From Gavia stellata (Eukaryota > Chordata > Aves > Gaviiformes > Gaviidae): a DNA stretch of 64,000 nt. Of this stretch, positions 38,601 to 51,600 are shown in pieces (position 1 is the first letter of the stretch; every line of letters starts with the position of its first letter). The translations under genes were made by a program, and so were the position numbers. The DNA lies in NCBI RefSeq assembly GCF_030936135.1, contig NC_082598.1:8622687-8686686 (forward strand), read 5' to 3'. Below the pieces are notes generated by a model. It searched no databases, was not told where the DNA came from, and saw only the letters and a list, made by a program, of their open reading frames with translations.

Positions 38601-41600
38601 TTGAAAATGAGCTATCATTTGACTGAAGACGACACTGTCCACTGAAATATTTGACTGCACAGAGGCAGATGACCCTTTGATGAATTAGCTAAGGTTTGAA
38701 AGAGGTGCACAAAGAGGGAAACAACGTATTGGAGAACAAATGGAAGCTAAGCGCACTGTGGCATCCTGAGCTCTAGGGTTGGGTTTTTTTGCTTTTAACT
38801 AGGAATTGTTGAAATTGCTGCAGAATTGTTGAAATTGCTGTGGGATTGTTCTGTTTTATGTAATAAAAGGAATACCTTGGTAACTGAGTGGGTCAACCTT
38901 ACTACGTTACATACTCTTAAGAGCAAGAAGAACCCAAGTCAGGTTGGGATAACAAGATGTAAAACAAGGTATCTAAGAAAACTGCTTATTTTCAGTCAGT
39001 GCCTTTGGTGAAAAACAGTTCCTATTGCACAAAAGCAGGAGGAGGTGGGAGTGAAAGGCAGTCAAAAAAGGAAGAAAGAGTGTTTCAGTATTGCATGGAA
39101 GTGTTCATTAGATGAGCATTTCTCTGCAGCCACCTCTGGCTCCATCCTTAATATTGCTAGATTCATGCAGGAAAAAAACAGGTGTTGCTCTCAGAAGCTG
39201 ACCTGCATGAACTGGGATGAGAGGGGAGCAGTGAGGATGCTGAGCAGGAGTTTTTTTGCTGTAGCAGGTCTGATAGTGACAGAGGGAAGGGATATTTGGA
39301 AGGCAGTGGATGCTGCTGAGATACGATGGCATGGCTGTCCTCTGCTGGAGTCATCAGGCTGGACAGCAGTGACAGGGTGGGCTCCTTGGTCTTTTCGTGG
39401 ATATTGATAAATCACAATTCTCTTTCCAGAGAAGATGAAACTTTTGGTAAAAGGGGACCTGCCACCATTTTTCCATTTTTTAAAAGGCTGGCAGCCTCTG
39501 CAAGGACTCCCAGCAGCTGCAGCCAGCACCACACTGTTTCTCCAGGTTGCAGTCTTCCAAATGACTGTCATCTTTCTCCTTGTCCCACTCTCCATGACTG
39601 TTGGAAGCCCATTCAGTCTCATTTTTCTACCCTTACAAATATCCCTGCTGCCCCACCCTTTTGTTTTACCCAGAAATGTCATAAAGGGATCTTTTCTCCA
39701 CTCTTCCAAATCCTTAATAATACTGCCAAATAAAACAAATAAACCAACAGCAGCATCCTCGTTGATGGAAGCTAGGAAACACCAAGCCTGGGAGTCTGAA
39801 GAGTTATGGGACAGTTACCCCACATTAGAGCAGATATCCCACGCAGTGGTACGTTGTTATGGCAGTAGGAATCTAACTCAGTTTCCATCTTCTCATGCCC
39901 CTTCCCAAGGCAGCCAGCCTAAGGGTCGAACTGGCACCAAGTATCTGGGCTTTTTGTCCAGTGCTCTTTGCCTCCTCACCAACCAGACTGAAATCACTAA
40001 GCTTTATTGGAAGCAGGCAAAAATGACAGGTCCCAGCTCTGTGAGGTGACATGAGATCCCTGCTGCAAATAATAAGAGCTGAGGGCATTTGATATTTTAA
40101 AGTGCCCATTAAGACTTCAATCACCTGGGCCGGACGTAACCTAGAGACTCATAGGTGAAATGTTGAACCCTCATTCAATGTTCCTCTTAATCTCTTGATC
40201 TAGCAGATGTTTATTCTGTGTATAACCACTGTAAGAAGCAAAAAAGGAAAGAACAGATTGTAGAGATTTTAAATAATTCATCTTATGGTAAAAACTTATG
40301 GTTTTAAACTGACATACATTTTGGCATAGTGTATAATTGCCAACCTGTGCGATACATACTATATAGGTACATTTGCTTTACTGGGCAGCGCTCTCTGAAC
40401 AAACCAGAACGTTGTAGGCTTAATAAGGAGTTAGTGTTTAATTATATTTCTTATTTTATTAGTTATATACTGATTATGTTTTCAGTGCTTGAAATGAGAG
40501 GGAGAGAGAACATGAGAAAAACTTGTTCTGGGTGTTTACTCTGAAGAACCTGAAGTCTGAAAACACACTTTGAACAAACAATTGCAGAAGTTCTGCACAG
40601 TCTTTTTGCTGCTTTCTAAGATTATTGGTGCAAATTAAAGCAATGCTGAAATTTTCATTCCAGTTTGGAAATAAAGGCTGGATGAGGAATCACATTAGAG
40701 ACAAAAAGTAACTACCTACTATTTGCAGCAAACATTAGATGGGATATTTTGCAGAGAAAAGGGGAAGGACCAGTAAGGGACAGCCTGCTTACTTGCCTGG
40801 TTTAGAGCAATCTTAAGCCTTTGCACTTTGGTAATCTACCCAACCCAACTCCAGATGTTCTGGCTGGCTGGAGGGAGGAAGGGAAGCTATGCAGAAGAAA
40901 TGCACCAGAAGCTATGCACCAGATATCCAAGATTAGAGGTTATGCAGTCTCAGGCATTTGTAAAAGATGGGAGCTCGCCAGCTCTTCCACATACCGGACA
41001 GAGGTTTGAAAGTGGAAAAGAGCTGCTGTTGTCCTGTGCTACCTCCCAGGCCATGGAGGTCATGCCACTGGCCCACCACAGCTAGAGATGGAGAAGGATC
41101 CTCAACAGGGAAACCCAGCTAGCTGGCAGAGTTAGAGGTGACATAGGACAACCTGATCTCATCCAGGAGAAACATCACTGACTACCAGACTACAGCTGAC
41201 CCGTGATAATGACAGCTGGGCTCCTATTACACCCACAACCTTCACCTGGGGAAAAGAGCAAGTCACGTAGTTAGAAACTTTGGGAAACAGCCTTGAAAAC
41301 ACAGTCAGCAGTGATGGACAAGGCATCACTGTGACTTACACTGGGGAGAGCGCACAGAACCAGTGCCAGAGAGGCGGTCCTTCTCATCAAACGTTGGCGG
41401 GGCCCCAGTGCTATGCCCAAAGCCTGCTGAGAAGCAAACTCTAGGTACTGAGAAACTGCAGGGCTTCTCTCTCTGTAGGAGAAACTGGACTGCCTGCCTT
41501 GGAGGCTCACTTACACTTCTTCCATAGTGGACTGTTGAATTCAGTGCCCTAAACCTAAGACATCCATTAAAGCTAAATTTTCAGGTCCTTGTGCAAAGCT

Positions 41601-43340
41601 TCCACTAATTATCCTTTGCAATTTATGTAATATAAATGTTACTATGGGAAAGGGAAGAAATGTGGAGTGGAAATCAGTGGTATAATTTATACCTGTGGAG
41701 ATGAAATGCTAGGATGGGAGTAAGAGGACCTTGCATTTAAGACTTCCACTGCCTTTCAGAGACCTGGGGCTACCAAAATCACCGAGTGTCATCTCCTGAA
41801 TGACACGGGACACAGGATTTCATGTAGCTGTTGTCACAGAAGCCCAAGAGAAAGACACCTTATTTTCATTTAGAGACTCCAAGGGATTTAGCACGTATCT
41901 TGGTAAGCTAGTCAGTGGTAGCCACCACTGTCACCAGTCTGTGCCTTAATTTTAATTAGTTAATTCAGGCTTCATATCGCCCAGCTATAGGGACCAATAT
42001 ATGACTGGGGAAGCTCTAAAATAAACACCTTGTGGATCACAGGAAGGAGGTACTGCAGAAAGGCAACTTACAGTTAAAGTCAAGTCACGAGGATCTCTGG
42101 ACTGAACAGAGAGAGGGGCATTTCTGCACCCACTGGTCTTCGGTATCATTTTTGCAAATGCCTTAGTTGTATCCTATTTCAGTTATAATTCACGTGACAC
42201 AAGACATAGGGAAAACTGAAGTGTTTGTAGTTCGGATAGGTCAGCCAGAAGACTGATGGATTCAACACTTTCTTGGACAACTGACTAAGAGCTCAGGAGA
42301 CGTAACAGGAAAGGAAGGATAGTCTTATGTCAAACAATGGAGACATTGAGAGGCTTTAAGTATTTTGACTCTGCTAACAAAAAATTGCTGGCATTTGCCA
42401 ATAAAATCGGGAAAATATTCACTGAAGAGCAAAATACCTGTCTTTCAAGCCCTGTTTTAACACTGAATGATGCATTATTTGTTGACAGGAATAATTAATA
42501 CAGGGCTTGCCTGAAAGGAGAACAGGTCATAAGGCTGCAGAAAGTAAGTGTGTGAGATAGGATCTCCTGTCTGCAGACCCACCAGATAGTCAGTTCAGTT
42601 GCTACGGACCTTGCCATGCCTTGGTATGGATGTTGACTTGCAGACTGAAGAACAGCCATGCTGAGTTTGTGTCATGGATCATCCCCCTAATAGCTGCAAG
42701 CATTAGGTGCTTCAGAACAACAGGCAAGAAACCAAGGAGCATCAGCGTAACACGACCACAGGAGATGTTTGTTCATTTACAAACATGAGATTTATATCTC
42801 CTTTAAATTAAGGATATGAGCCACTGAGAGCAGCAAAATGAGACAGTATTAACCTCCCCAGAGTGTTCATAACCAGCCTTGCTTGATTTCCTTTTTTTAA
42901 GAAGAGTTTCAATTGCAGCACTGGCTACAACTCAAGAGAGCTCTAAAAAAGCCCCCTTATATCCTGGTATTATTTAACAGGGCTATGGACAACTGATGCT
43001 TCATCTTCAGTTCCTTCAACTATCTTTAAATGTTATCTGAAATGCTTCCCAGATGATTGGATTCCTGAAACAGATGTATTAGGAAGAGTCATTATAAATG
43101 CCCCATTGCAACATGAACAGCAAGGAGAGAAACCAGTGCTCCAGCCACCCCAGAACCACATTGTTTACACCTGGCAGAGAAAATACCCTTGGTCTGTGGT
43201 ACAAGTTAAAATTATTTTTTATTTATATAGTGGTATTAAAAAGAAGCATCTGTATTAGTTAGATATTTACTGCCTAAAGCAGAAGGTCACTTTTGTTCTA
43301 TAGATAAAGCACAAGGCAGAAGTGCAACGAGGGCAGCAGT
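35700..43340. other. Non-coding stretch, no gene seen
   Basis: No supported exon. Open frames of 172 codons (39191-39709 minus) and 204 codons (39435-40049 plus) overlap on opposite strands and show no domain. They are treated as chance. Small tandem duplications occur near 38.55 and 38.8 kb. Confidence 0.55.
38551..38840 (+). repeat. Short tandem duplications
   Basis: A 12-base unit (TGCAACTATTTT) is repeated twice at 38551-38574. A 20-base unit is repeated twice at 38801-38840, with two mismatches between the copies. Both are simple local slippage duplications. Confidence 0.7.
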
Positions 43341-43342
43341 CC

Positions 43343-43450
43343 CTGCCGTGCCTCTAACCTCCTGTGGGACATTGGGCAAATCCCTTCCCTTCTGTGCTTC
43401 AGATTCCTCATCTGTAATTGGGGCTGATGTTAACCACCTTCTTGGGGAAG
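43343..43450 (+). mobile_element. Probable MIR/CORE-SINE relic
   Basis: The order of words matches the MIR core and its 3' flank: a GTGGGACATTGGGCAAATCC block, then CTTCAGATTCCTCATCTGTA, then AATTGGGGCTGATG. In MIR this corresponds to the segment around the tRNA-unrelated core (GTGTGACCTTGGGCAAGTCACTTAAC) through the CTCAGTTTCCTCATCTGTAAAATGGGG part. The copy is diverged, as expected for an element active in early amniotes. The tRNA-related head was not recognised. Confidence 0.75.
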
Positions 43451-45560
43451 CACCAGTCCGCAAAACCCATGTATGACTGTCACGTCCATTTTCTCTGTAC
43501 AGTAAGGGTTTCCTGAATTACTCTGTATGACTGGTTAGATTTTACATTTCCCCAAACATCTTCAAAAGGTATGTGAGCCTTTGTCCGGCTGCAATCCCAT
43601 ATCCCAGCTCATTTCACAGACAGCTCAGGCTGTTACTGTCTGCCACCCCGGGATGCTGAAATCTTGCACCACACACTGCACTTTGATGTGGCATTGGCAC
43701 AAGGAGGATGCTCCCCTCCAGCAGTGCACGGAGTGAAACCTTGCAGTGAAATGCCAAGTCCAGGCAGGGTCAGGACAGATTCCACAGCTCTTGTGCTGCC
43801 ACTGCTGCCTTCGCTTCACTTTTCCCTTCCTGTAGCAATTATTGCTCATCAGCACAGGTTAACAATTGCTCAAGCAAACCCTTGGAACAAATGAATTCAG
43901 GGCCAACGGCCAACCTCAGTCAGTGGAGCTTTGCCACCGACTTTAAATGGGATTGGGATTTAGCCCTGCAGCCTTCCCCTGTATTTCCTCTTTTCACCCA
44001 TTCATGTGCTGCACATGTGCAGCTTGCTAGCGGCTCCCCCGGCTTTGGCAGGAGGCACTCCCAGGTATGAGCTCCAAAAATTGTGCCTGTAACCTCCTGG
44101 CATTCTTTTCCACCCACTCCCTGGCCCTTGTCTTTCTGCTAAGAGTTGTTCCAGCCATTTTATGGTTTCTTTTAAAAGGTAGGAGAATAAAGACAAAAAT
44201 AGATCTCAATTCATTCATACAGGCTTCTGTTGGGCTGTGAAGAATTTAAAGGTCCTCTTACCTCATCTCTTGTTTATCTGGTAGCCTCAGGCCTCATCTA
44301 CATGAAAGAGTTGCACCCATTCAACTCGATGTTAATTTAAACCAATTCATTAAACTAATACAAACCCCGGAGCAAGCGGAGGGATGGACGCTCCTGCACG
44401 GTATTAAAACCAGACTCCTATCGGTTTGCTTTAATCTGGTGAGAAACTAAACCAAAGTAAGGAGCGCCCATGGACAGGTTTGCTCTGGTTTTACTGAACA
44501 TATGGAAAAGAGCAATGCAAATCACGCCAGGGAGTTCTCACTCAGCAGAGCTCTGCTGCTCACTCGCCTGCAGGGACCAAGGCATGACTTGAAACGAATG
44601 CCTTCCACCCCAACCCAGCTGCCTCTGGTGCAAGACTTCGCTTTCCTTTCTTGCAGAAGAGAAGCAATCTGTCTCCATCTTAATGCTTTAGAGAGGATTC
44701 TTCGAGGCATTCGGATAAACCCACTTCAGCAAACAAGCTCCAGCAGATCTAGACACACTGCTGAAAGTGCCGCTGCTCCCCGCTGCCCACTCCAGCCGCT
44801 CCTGGCAGGCAGCACGGCTGCCGGAGAGCAGACGGGGGGAACACGCGTCCCGGGCTGCTCGGGTCACAGCCCAGCACCGTCACGCAAACTGCCAAGGACA
44901 GGGTGGGAATGGAGGCAGCAGGTTTTGCAGGTTGGTTGGAAAGTCAGCACACAAGCCTTGCGGGACGTGCCGTGACCTTCCACACAACGGGAAGCAGACA
45001 AGCAGGGAGCAGAAGCTTCTTGCCCCACCCCAGCAAAGTTCACCGGAGCTGATCTGTCCGTGCCCTCAATCCTGGCCTCAAGCTGAGCCACTCGACAGAG
45101 ATCGGGAGCCTTCAACATACACCTGGCTGCCGTAAGCCTCTCTTGCGCTGGAGTGCGTTGTGGAGGTCTCATACCTCTTACCCAGCCCAGGCGCTCTGTT
45201 TCAGGTCTTTACTTCATGGCCAGTGTCCCTGCAGGTGGTGATAAATTCATAAAAGCGTTTCCATATAATGGTAATGGGGGCTAAATAAGAAGCCAGGTAG
45301 TGTATAGCTTACCTGAAAAAACTGTGATGTCAGTGGGAGCCAAAAAAATTAGAAAGAAGTGCAAGGAACACCACCCCAAAGTCCCAAGTGAAGTCACTAT
45401 TCAATGAAAACAATCCCAAAAAGTAATGAGGAGAGGGATGGGACTGAAGCATTTCTGCTTTACAGCTCTGCCCTCTTTTCAGTGGTTGGAAAAGGCTAAA
45501 TCACCTGTTGATAGTATCTAATGAAAATTACAGAGAACATGAAGCCAGATTGCTCTCACT
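43451..45560. other. Non-coding stretch with a GC-richer block
   Basis: No supported gene. From about 44.35 to 45.2 kb the GC content is raised and there are overlapping open frames on both strands (for example 44502-44975 plus, 157 codons). The translations are low in domain content and rich in Arg, Ser, Pro and Ala, and CpG density is far below that of the island at 21 kb. Confidence 0.5.
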
Positions 45561-45565
45561 GGTGC

Positions 45566-45838
45566 CTAGTGAGAGGATGAGAGGCAATAGATCCAAGCTG
45601 CATCAATGAAATTCCAATGGATAATAAGAAAAACTACTTCATGATGAGAGTGGTTAAACACGGGGCCAGAGAGATTGTGGTATCTCCATCTGTGGAGATA
45701 CTCAAACCAAACAAGACCCTGAGCAACCTGATCTAATATTGAAGCTATCCTTCCTTTGAGTGGGGAGGAGGTTCAACCTGATGTTCAACCTTAAGAAACT
45801 GATGTTCGTAAGTCCCTGCCGACCTAAATTATTCTGTT
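45566..45838 (+). mobile_element. Old CR1 3' fragment, plus orientation
   Basis: The segment follows the CR1 3' coding end and UTR order: AGGATGAGAGGCAAT, an ACTACTTCATGATGAGAGTGG segment, AGAGATTGTGG with ATCTCCATC and GGAGATACTCAAA, CCTGAGCAACCTGATCTA, GAGTGGGGAGGAGGTT and finally TCCCTGCCGACCTAAATTATTCTG. It has many small changes and no open frame, so it is an ancient insertion. Confidence 0.8.
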
Positions 45839-45839
45839 T

Positions 45840-48000
45840 TAGTCAAGGAAAGTAAGACAAATTGCTTATCTGAAGGCGGCTTTCCCCATGTTCCAAAGAC
45901 TGGGGCTGTCACACAGGTAGTAAATTCACCTGGCTGTTACCCAGGTGATCACTCTTCCTGAAGAGAGAAGGCAATAGAAAATTAAGAGACCTGAATGTCT
46001 GCAAAATGGTGCCAATCACTGCAGTGCAATTGTGTAGAGTAACAGAGAAGCTTTTCCATCAGGCAGGTGCAAGTGGGAAAGTGGAAGCCTACAGTCAAAG
46101 CTCCTCAGCAGGCACCTACCCGCTGAGCGGGCCGTACTGAGATGTCTTGGCTCTGGGGGGCCCATCTAGGCTAGGGAAGTTGCTAAAATGTTTGCTGATG
46201 TTGGTAATATCAGTTGGCTTTCCCCCACGTTGGTAGGCACAGGGAGTCTGGGTGTAGGTGGCTCTGGGGTTGTTCTGGCACTTCAAAGCTACATCAGCGA
46301 GACATGCTCTGGGCAGCACTACACCACGGTGCATAGACCTCTAGCAGCAGCCATGACTCCAAAATTTCCATCATTGCAAGTATTCAAGGCAGGAAGAGTC
46401 ACTGTTAATACGGGCAAAACCCCTTGGCACGTGTAGGTAGGGGTGGTGTAAATGTAATGAGGTTCTCATTATTTAAGGGGAAGAACAGGAAAAGGGAGGA
46501 ATGGTTTTGCAAAAAGGTATACAGATTTTATCAATATTTGAATATTTTTGGGTTTGTTTTGATTTTTTTATATATATATATTCCAGGAAAAACATTTGAA
46601 ACTGTTGTTACATGAAATTTTCATCATACTGGAGAAATCCTGGTGTTTTCTGCTAGATCTGTTTTTATATTACTATAGTTCTTTTCATCCGAGGATCTCA
46701 AATTATCATGCCAAAGTTTTCATGGCTTCCAAGACACGATTAAATAAATTTGCAGGAGGATGGCATGCCAAGGGCCATGAAACACAAAAGCATGCTCTCT
46801 AACTCAGGAAGCCTTTAAGCCACAGATGGCTGGAAGCTAGGAGAGCATACCAGACAAATCTCAGAATGCACTGCTGTCCTTACCTTCTTTTCTAGCATAC
46901 AGCAGAGACAGGACACTGGCTACGTGCTATCATCTTCACGTTCTTAACCAGCTCCTTACATCGTTGGTCAGGAGAAAGTGATGATGGATACTCCCTCGAT
47001 TTCACTCATCCTTTCATCCTAGGGATTGACTCTTGCAGTTTGTCCATACTGCAGCACCTTCAACCCACACAGACCGAGGGTACAACCTCCCCCTTTCTCG
47101 CCACCCCTCCCTCACACTGACCCTTTGCTGGGCTGATGCAGATCTCTTCGAGATGCAAACTCTTTTTTACTCCCCATGTGGTTTTCTGCCTGCTTAACGA
47201 GTTGATTCAACCTGTGCCAGAGCTGGCCCAAGGGAGAGGAAGGGAAGGCACAGCTGGAAGCAGAAGGAAGAAGAGCAAGATTTTCCCTCACCATGACAAG
47301 CAGTTAAATTTGCTTTTGCCATAACAGAACTTCTGCCTTCGGGCACAGCTCCACCCGACCTGAAGATCTTCGGTGTATCTCCAGTGCACTCTCTCAGCCT
47401 CCTGGTCCTTCTCCATTTTTGCAGTGGCTCTGGCTCTTTTTGTGACCTTCACTGAGCTAAATCAACTGACTGATCTGCCAGTTATTTGGCTTACAAAGGG
47501 GTCTGACAACTACAAGAGGTGGTACAAAATAAGTAGCAGGGCCATGTGGTTGGCTGGAGATAAAAGGAGAGGGGGAAGAGTAGGAGAAAACAAGGCCCTC
47601 TCTTTCAGCAGCAGTGAGTTGTTAGACTGCTCGTACATAACTTTATCTCCATCCGTCTTCTGAGTATTTTCCCCTTGACAAGGGCCAGGATCTTAGCATG
47701 ACAGCCCCCAAATCACTTGCCATTAACAAAGCCGCACCAGTCTTCACACAAAACTGTACCATGTCTTCCAGGCTTGACAATTTCTCATACAAGCTGGAGG
47801 AACAGGGGCCTCCTGTAATTCCTGCAGGCACAAGGCTGGTTTGAGTGCCACTTAACGCTTTCTCATTGCGTCAGGACGAGGGAAGCTGTCCCACAAAAGA
47901 GATGCACCAGGGAGGGGTTGGTACATCACAAATGGACATTAAAGCATAGCAGCATTGAACTCTTGAACTGCTACACTTGCAAGAATCTAAACCGTGGCTC
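45840..48000. other. Non-coding stretch, no gene seen
   Basis: No supported exon or repeat family. A short alternating TA run is present near 46570-46582. The stretch lies between two CR1 fragments. Confidence 0.55.
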
Positions 48001-48019
48001 TGGCAAGAAAAGAAGAAAA

Positions 48020-48217
48020 ACATTTTCCTTTTTGTCAGACATCGGAACGGGCTGCCCAGGGAGGTGGTTGAGTCACCATCCCTGGAGGTATTTAAAAGAC
48101 GTGTGGATGAGGCACTTAGGGACATGGTTTAGTGGTGGACTTGGCAGGGTTAGGTTTACGGTTGGACTTGATGATCTTACAGGTCTTTTCCAACCTAAAT
48201 GATTCTGTGATTCTATA
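48020..48217 (+). mobile_element. CR1 3' fragment, plus orientation
   Basis: Contains GGGCTGCCCAGGGAGGTGG, GAGTCACCATCCCTGGAGG, the GTGGACTTGGCAGGGTTAGG segment and TTGATGATCTTACAGGTC, and ends with the tandem octamer-like terminus GATTCTGTGATTCTAT. Only about the last 200 bases of CR1 are present. It is better preserved than the neighbour at 45.6 kb. Confidence 0.93.
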
Positions 48218-48477
48218 TAATATTTACTGCACAGGGATTCCAAGGGGCAAAGCACCAGAAATAGGTTATTAATAAATAGGTTGCAGACTTCACGTGCAAA
48301 GTCGTCTGTTTGGTGCCTCTGTTAGATGAGTCGGTGGTCTCACTACAACTCCCACACAGTAAGGTGCTTACAGTGTTTTCCAGTGTTCCATGCCCATGGT
48401 GGACTGAAGGGGAAGTAATTGATTTGAAGTACCACAAGAAAGGAGAGCATCTTTAGGAAAAGTTTTCTTAATAGTAA

Positions 48478-48640
48478 AGATACTGAAGCACTGGAAATGA
48501 TTCCCTGGAGGGTTTCAGAACCTCAGTGATGCGTCTGGGGTTAGGAAGAGGTCTGGCAATGTGGTGGGTGAAGCTGATTTGGGCAAGGACATCGTTTTGA
48601 GGTCTCTTCCAGTCTTAAATGATGTTGGGCATTTCCTAGA
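48478..48640 (+). mobile_element. Possible very old CR1 3' fragment
   Basis: GAAGCACTGGAAATGATTCC, CTGGAGGGTTTCAGAACCTC and TTTTGAGGTCTCTTCCAGTC with TTAAATGAT resemble the CR1 3' end (an ACTGGAACAGGTTGCC segment, a CTGGAGGTxTTC segment and GAGGTCCCTTCCAACCT). It is strongly diverged, with no preserved octamer terminus, so the call is tentative. Confidence 0.45.
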
Positions 48641-51600
48641 CCTTGTTTCAGTTGTTGAATTTGACTCATCTCTTCCACTCCACAAAACAGACGTGGTTAT
48701 AAATTATAGCCAGATTAGAAGGATCAGTAAAGAGCGTAAGAATGCAAGAGCCACTAACAGATTTTAAATTCTGTTGGGTTGTGACTTAAGTAAACAATTT
48801 CCAAGTGGCTGTGACCTTCAGCACAACACAGTCCTCAGTGGTTGTGCAAGATGAACAGAAAATGAATCTGCTCTGCTGCATTTCTTTGACAATACAATAT
48901 AACTGCAAAGGGTGGAGGAACAAGTTCCCAGAGATCTCACAAAGCTTTCCAAAAGTCTTTTGATAATTGCTCTGAGATGCCTCACAGACACCCTCATCTT
49001 GCCCCTAGCTGTTCATGGAAGATGCTAAAGACAATCAAATTACAACTGTAGATGCAAGAATTCAAATCTGACCACCCAGATGGGCCAGCCGGGTGCCTGG
49101 TGATGGCCCTGTGTTCAGAAACCGTATTCAGCAAGTCCACGAGAAAAGAAGCCCAGCACAGTGCACACACTGCTGTAGCCTAGAACAAGAAATCAGACAG
49201 AGGCAGAAAACCTGGTATAATACAACTTGAATTACTTCTCTGTCACAGGCGGTCTTTGTGGCCTTCCCAAACACCTAATCTGGGAGCCATCTGAAGTCAG
49301 TGGGAGGTTTCCATTTACTGCAGCAGACCTTTTATCAGGCAAGTTATCTATAAAGCATTTAGATAGGAGTATCTTTCAGTCCTCACAGTCTGTTGAACTA
49401 GCTACCTGGTCAAATTTGTACAAGTGCTTAACTTATTTTCCAGTATGAGGTCTAGGCATAGTTGAGGGGAGAAGGTGCTTAGAGAAGAAATCTTAATGAA
49501 ATTATTTTTAAAAGTATAAGTGATCCTCCCATTGCCAGGGTAACTTCATGATTTTTCATACTCCGTTGGTCTGAAGGACAGTTTTTATTTGCTCAGAAAG
49601 TGTTGCAGAAAGTTGACAGAGGCTTTAAGAAATTACACTGAAACTGGTAGCACAGTTGTCACTGGGCTTGTCTTTTGTTTGGTTAAAGAGATTAGAACTC
49701 AGGCAGTGGTAAGCTTTTGATGGTGAAGAGACACTTTTCTTCGGATTTCTACACACAAGAGACCACTCAGTATTTTATGTCTGCTCCATTAAATATACCC
49801 ACCCCAATACAAGAGATTAATTCCTTGGACACAGAAGGTGAAATATATTTCAACTGTATTTCACATATGGTGCAGTTATTGCATACTCACAGCTGTAAAA
49901 TAAAGAAAATATGTCAGAATATAAACAGTTTCTTCCAGTCAGCCTACACATGCTGACAGAAGAAACAAGAACCTGTATCTCATCTTGTTTGGACAGCATG
50001 GGAAAGATGAGGGGGGGACAGCCAGAGCAGCTGTAACTAACTATGTCTGTTTCAAATTCAGAACAAATCATCTTCCTGCTGTAATTCCTGACAAATAATT
50101 TTCTTGTCCAACAATTTTTAGGTTGATCCCGTAGGACTGCTGGGATAATCATCCTGACACTGCAGATAACAGGATTGTGATCATAAATCTTAAGATTCAA
50201 GTACATTCACCATGGTTGAGTGACCACCAGCATTTTAAGAGAATGAGAATATTTTTCCCCTGAAAAGCCGACAGCACGAAGGGCACATATGCAGAAAGTG
50301 AAGCCTCTGAATTATAGGACAATGCATCATTTTTATTTTCAATTTGCCATGCGCTCCTTATCATTTCACCCACATTCTGCCCACTAATCAAGGGAAGAAG
50401 GCTTGGCTGGTGCAACTGGTTCTGGATAGATCTATTTGTGGCTGTTGCTATTGCAGCAACAGCAAAAATGCCTTTTTTATAGAAGAATCTAGGCTCTGTC
50501 CCAGAATATAAGTGACTTATTCTGAGAACAATTATTTTTGTCCACAGAGTGAAAGAACCTTTACTCCAGACTAGCCTTGTGTGGAGCTGTTCCAGTCATG
50601 TACGTGTCAATGATGAGGGGAAGCACGCCTGTTCTCGTTATTCGGCCCCGGTTGGTACAATTCTGCCTTTTCCCCATGGAAGAGGAGAAGTCAGGTATTT
50701 AAGCAATATTAATATTACAGATCTACAGAGCTGTTGTTTTCTTTAGGCACGATGAATTTTGTCTTTTGAAACTCGTTTGTCTTCTGCAGGCAAAATGAGA
50801 AAAAATACAAAATAGCACCGAGTTGTTTATCAATATAAAACACTCAGCTGATGAGATGCACTAATCCACAGCCAAACCCTGATAATGGCCCAGCTGACTC
50901 ACATATAAGCCACTACCTTACTCCAAGGGTTTTATATGTGAATGCACTCAAATCCTTGACAATACCTACAATTCGAGCCAATTCTACAGTTAACCACAGT
51001 CCTACATATCCATGGCGATCAGGAAGATGATCACCTTCCAAAATGTGAGGAATGTGACATTAATAAAGGCACGCTACACCCGGCTAGGCAATATACTAAC
51101 CTAGCAGACGTGCCACATCATATCATTTGCAAACTAGCAGCAACACAGGGCAAGCACATGACCTGAGATAGTGCTGTGCAGAGGAGAAGGGGCTGCAAGT
51201 CTGGATTTATTTTCTTCCCCAAGGTCCCCTCCAGCAACCAGCATCTTCTCCTTAAATAGCTGTCACATATTGCGCATAATTCTCTTTTACTAGAAATAAC
51301 CTGGTAGGTCCTGTAATTTCTGTCCTAATGTTGCAAAGTGCTCTTCCCTTCCGCCCCCTGCATTCTCACATCACTGACCGTCATTCTCAGGCCACACAAG
51401 ATACCCTCTTTAAAAGAACACAAACAGCAATGGAGAAACCAGAAAAGGGGGAAGCAAATGACTCTGCAAAAAATAGAACAAGGATATGTGCTGTACTGCA
51501 ATCTGAGCCAATGGGGTCTAGCAAGGGGTCCCCTTTGCTTCCACGTTCCCTGTGCTGCCGGCAGCCTGGTAAAGCGAACAGACCTCTACAAACAAAGCAC

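Noticed and set aside
39191..40049. Opposed open frames of 172 codons (minus) and 204 codons (plus)
   Set aside because: They overlap antisense, lack recognisable motifs, retroviral or otherwise, and have no convincing splice or polyadenylation context. Chance is likeliest.
44502..45172. Plus-strand open frames of 157 and 122 codons and a minus-strand frame of 102 codons
   Set aside because: They lie in a GC-raised block, overlap in several frames, and show low-information Ser/Arg/Pro/Ala composition with no domain.
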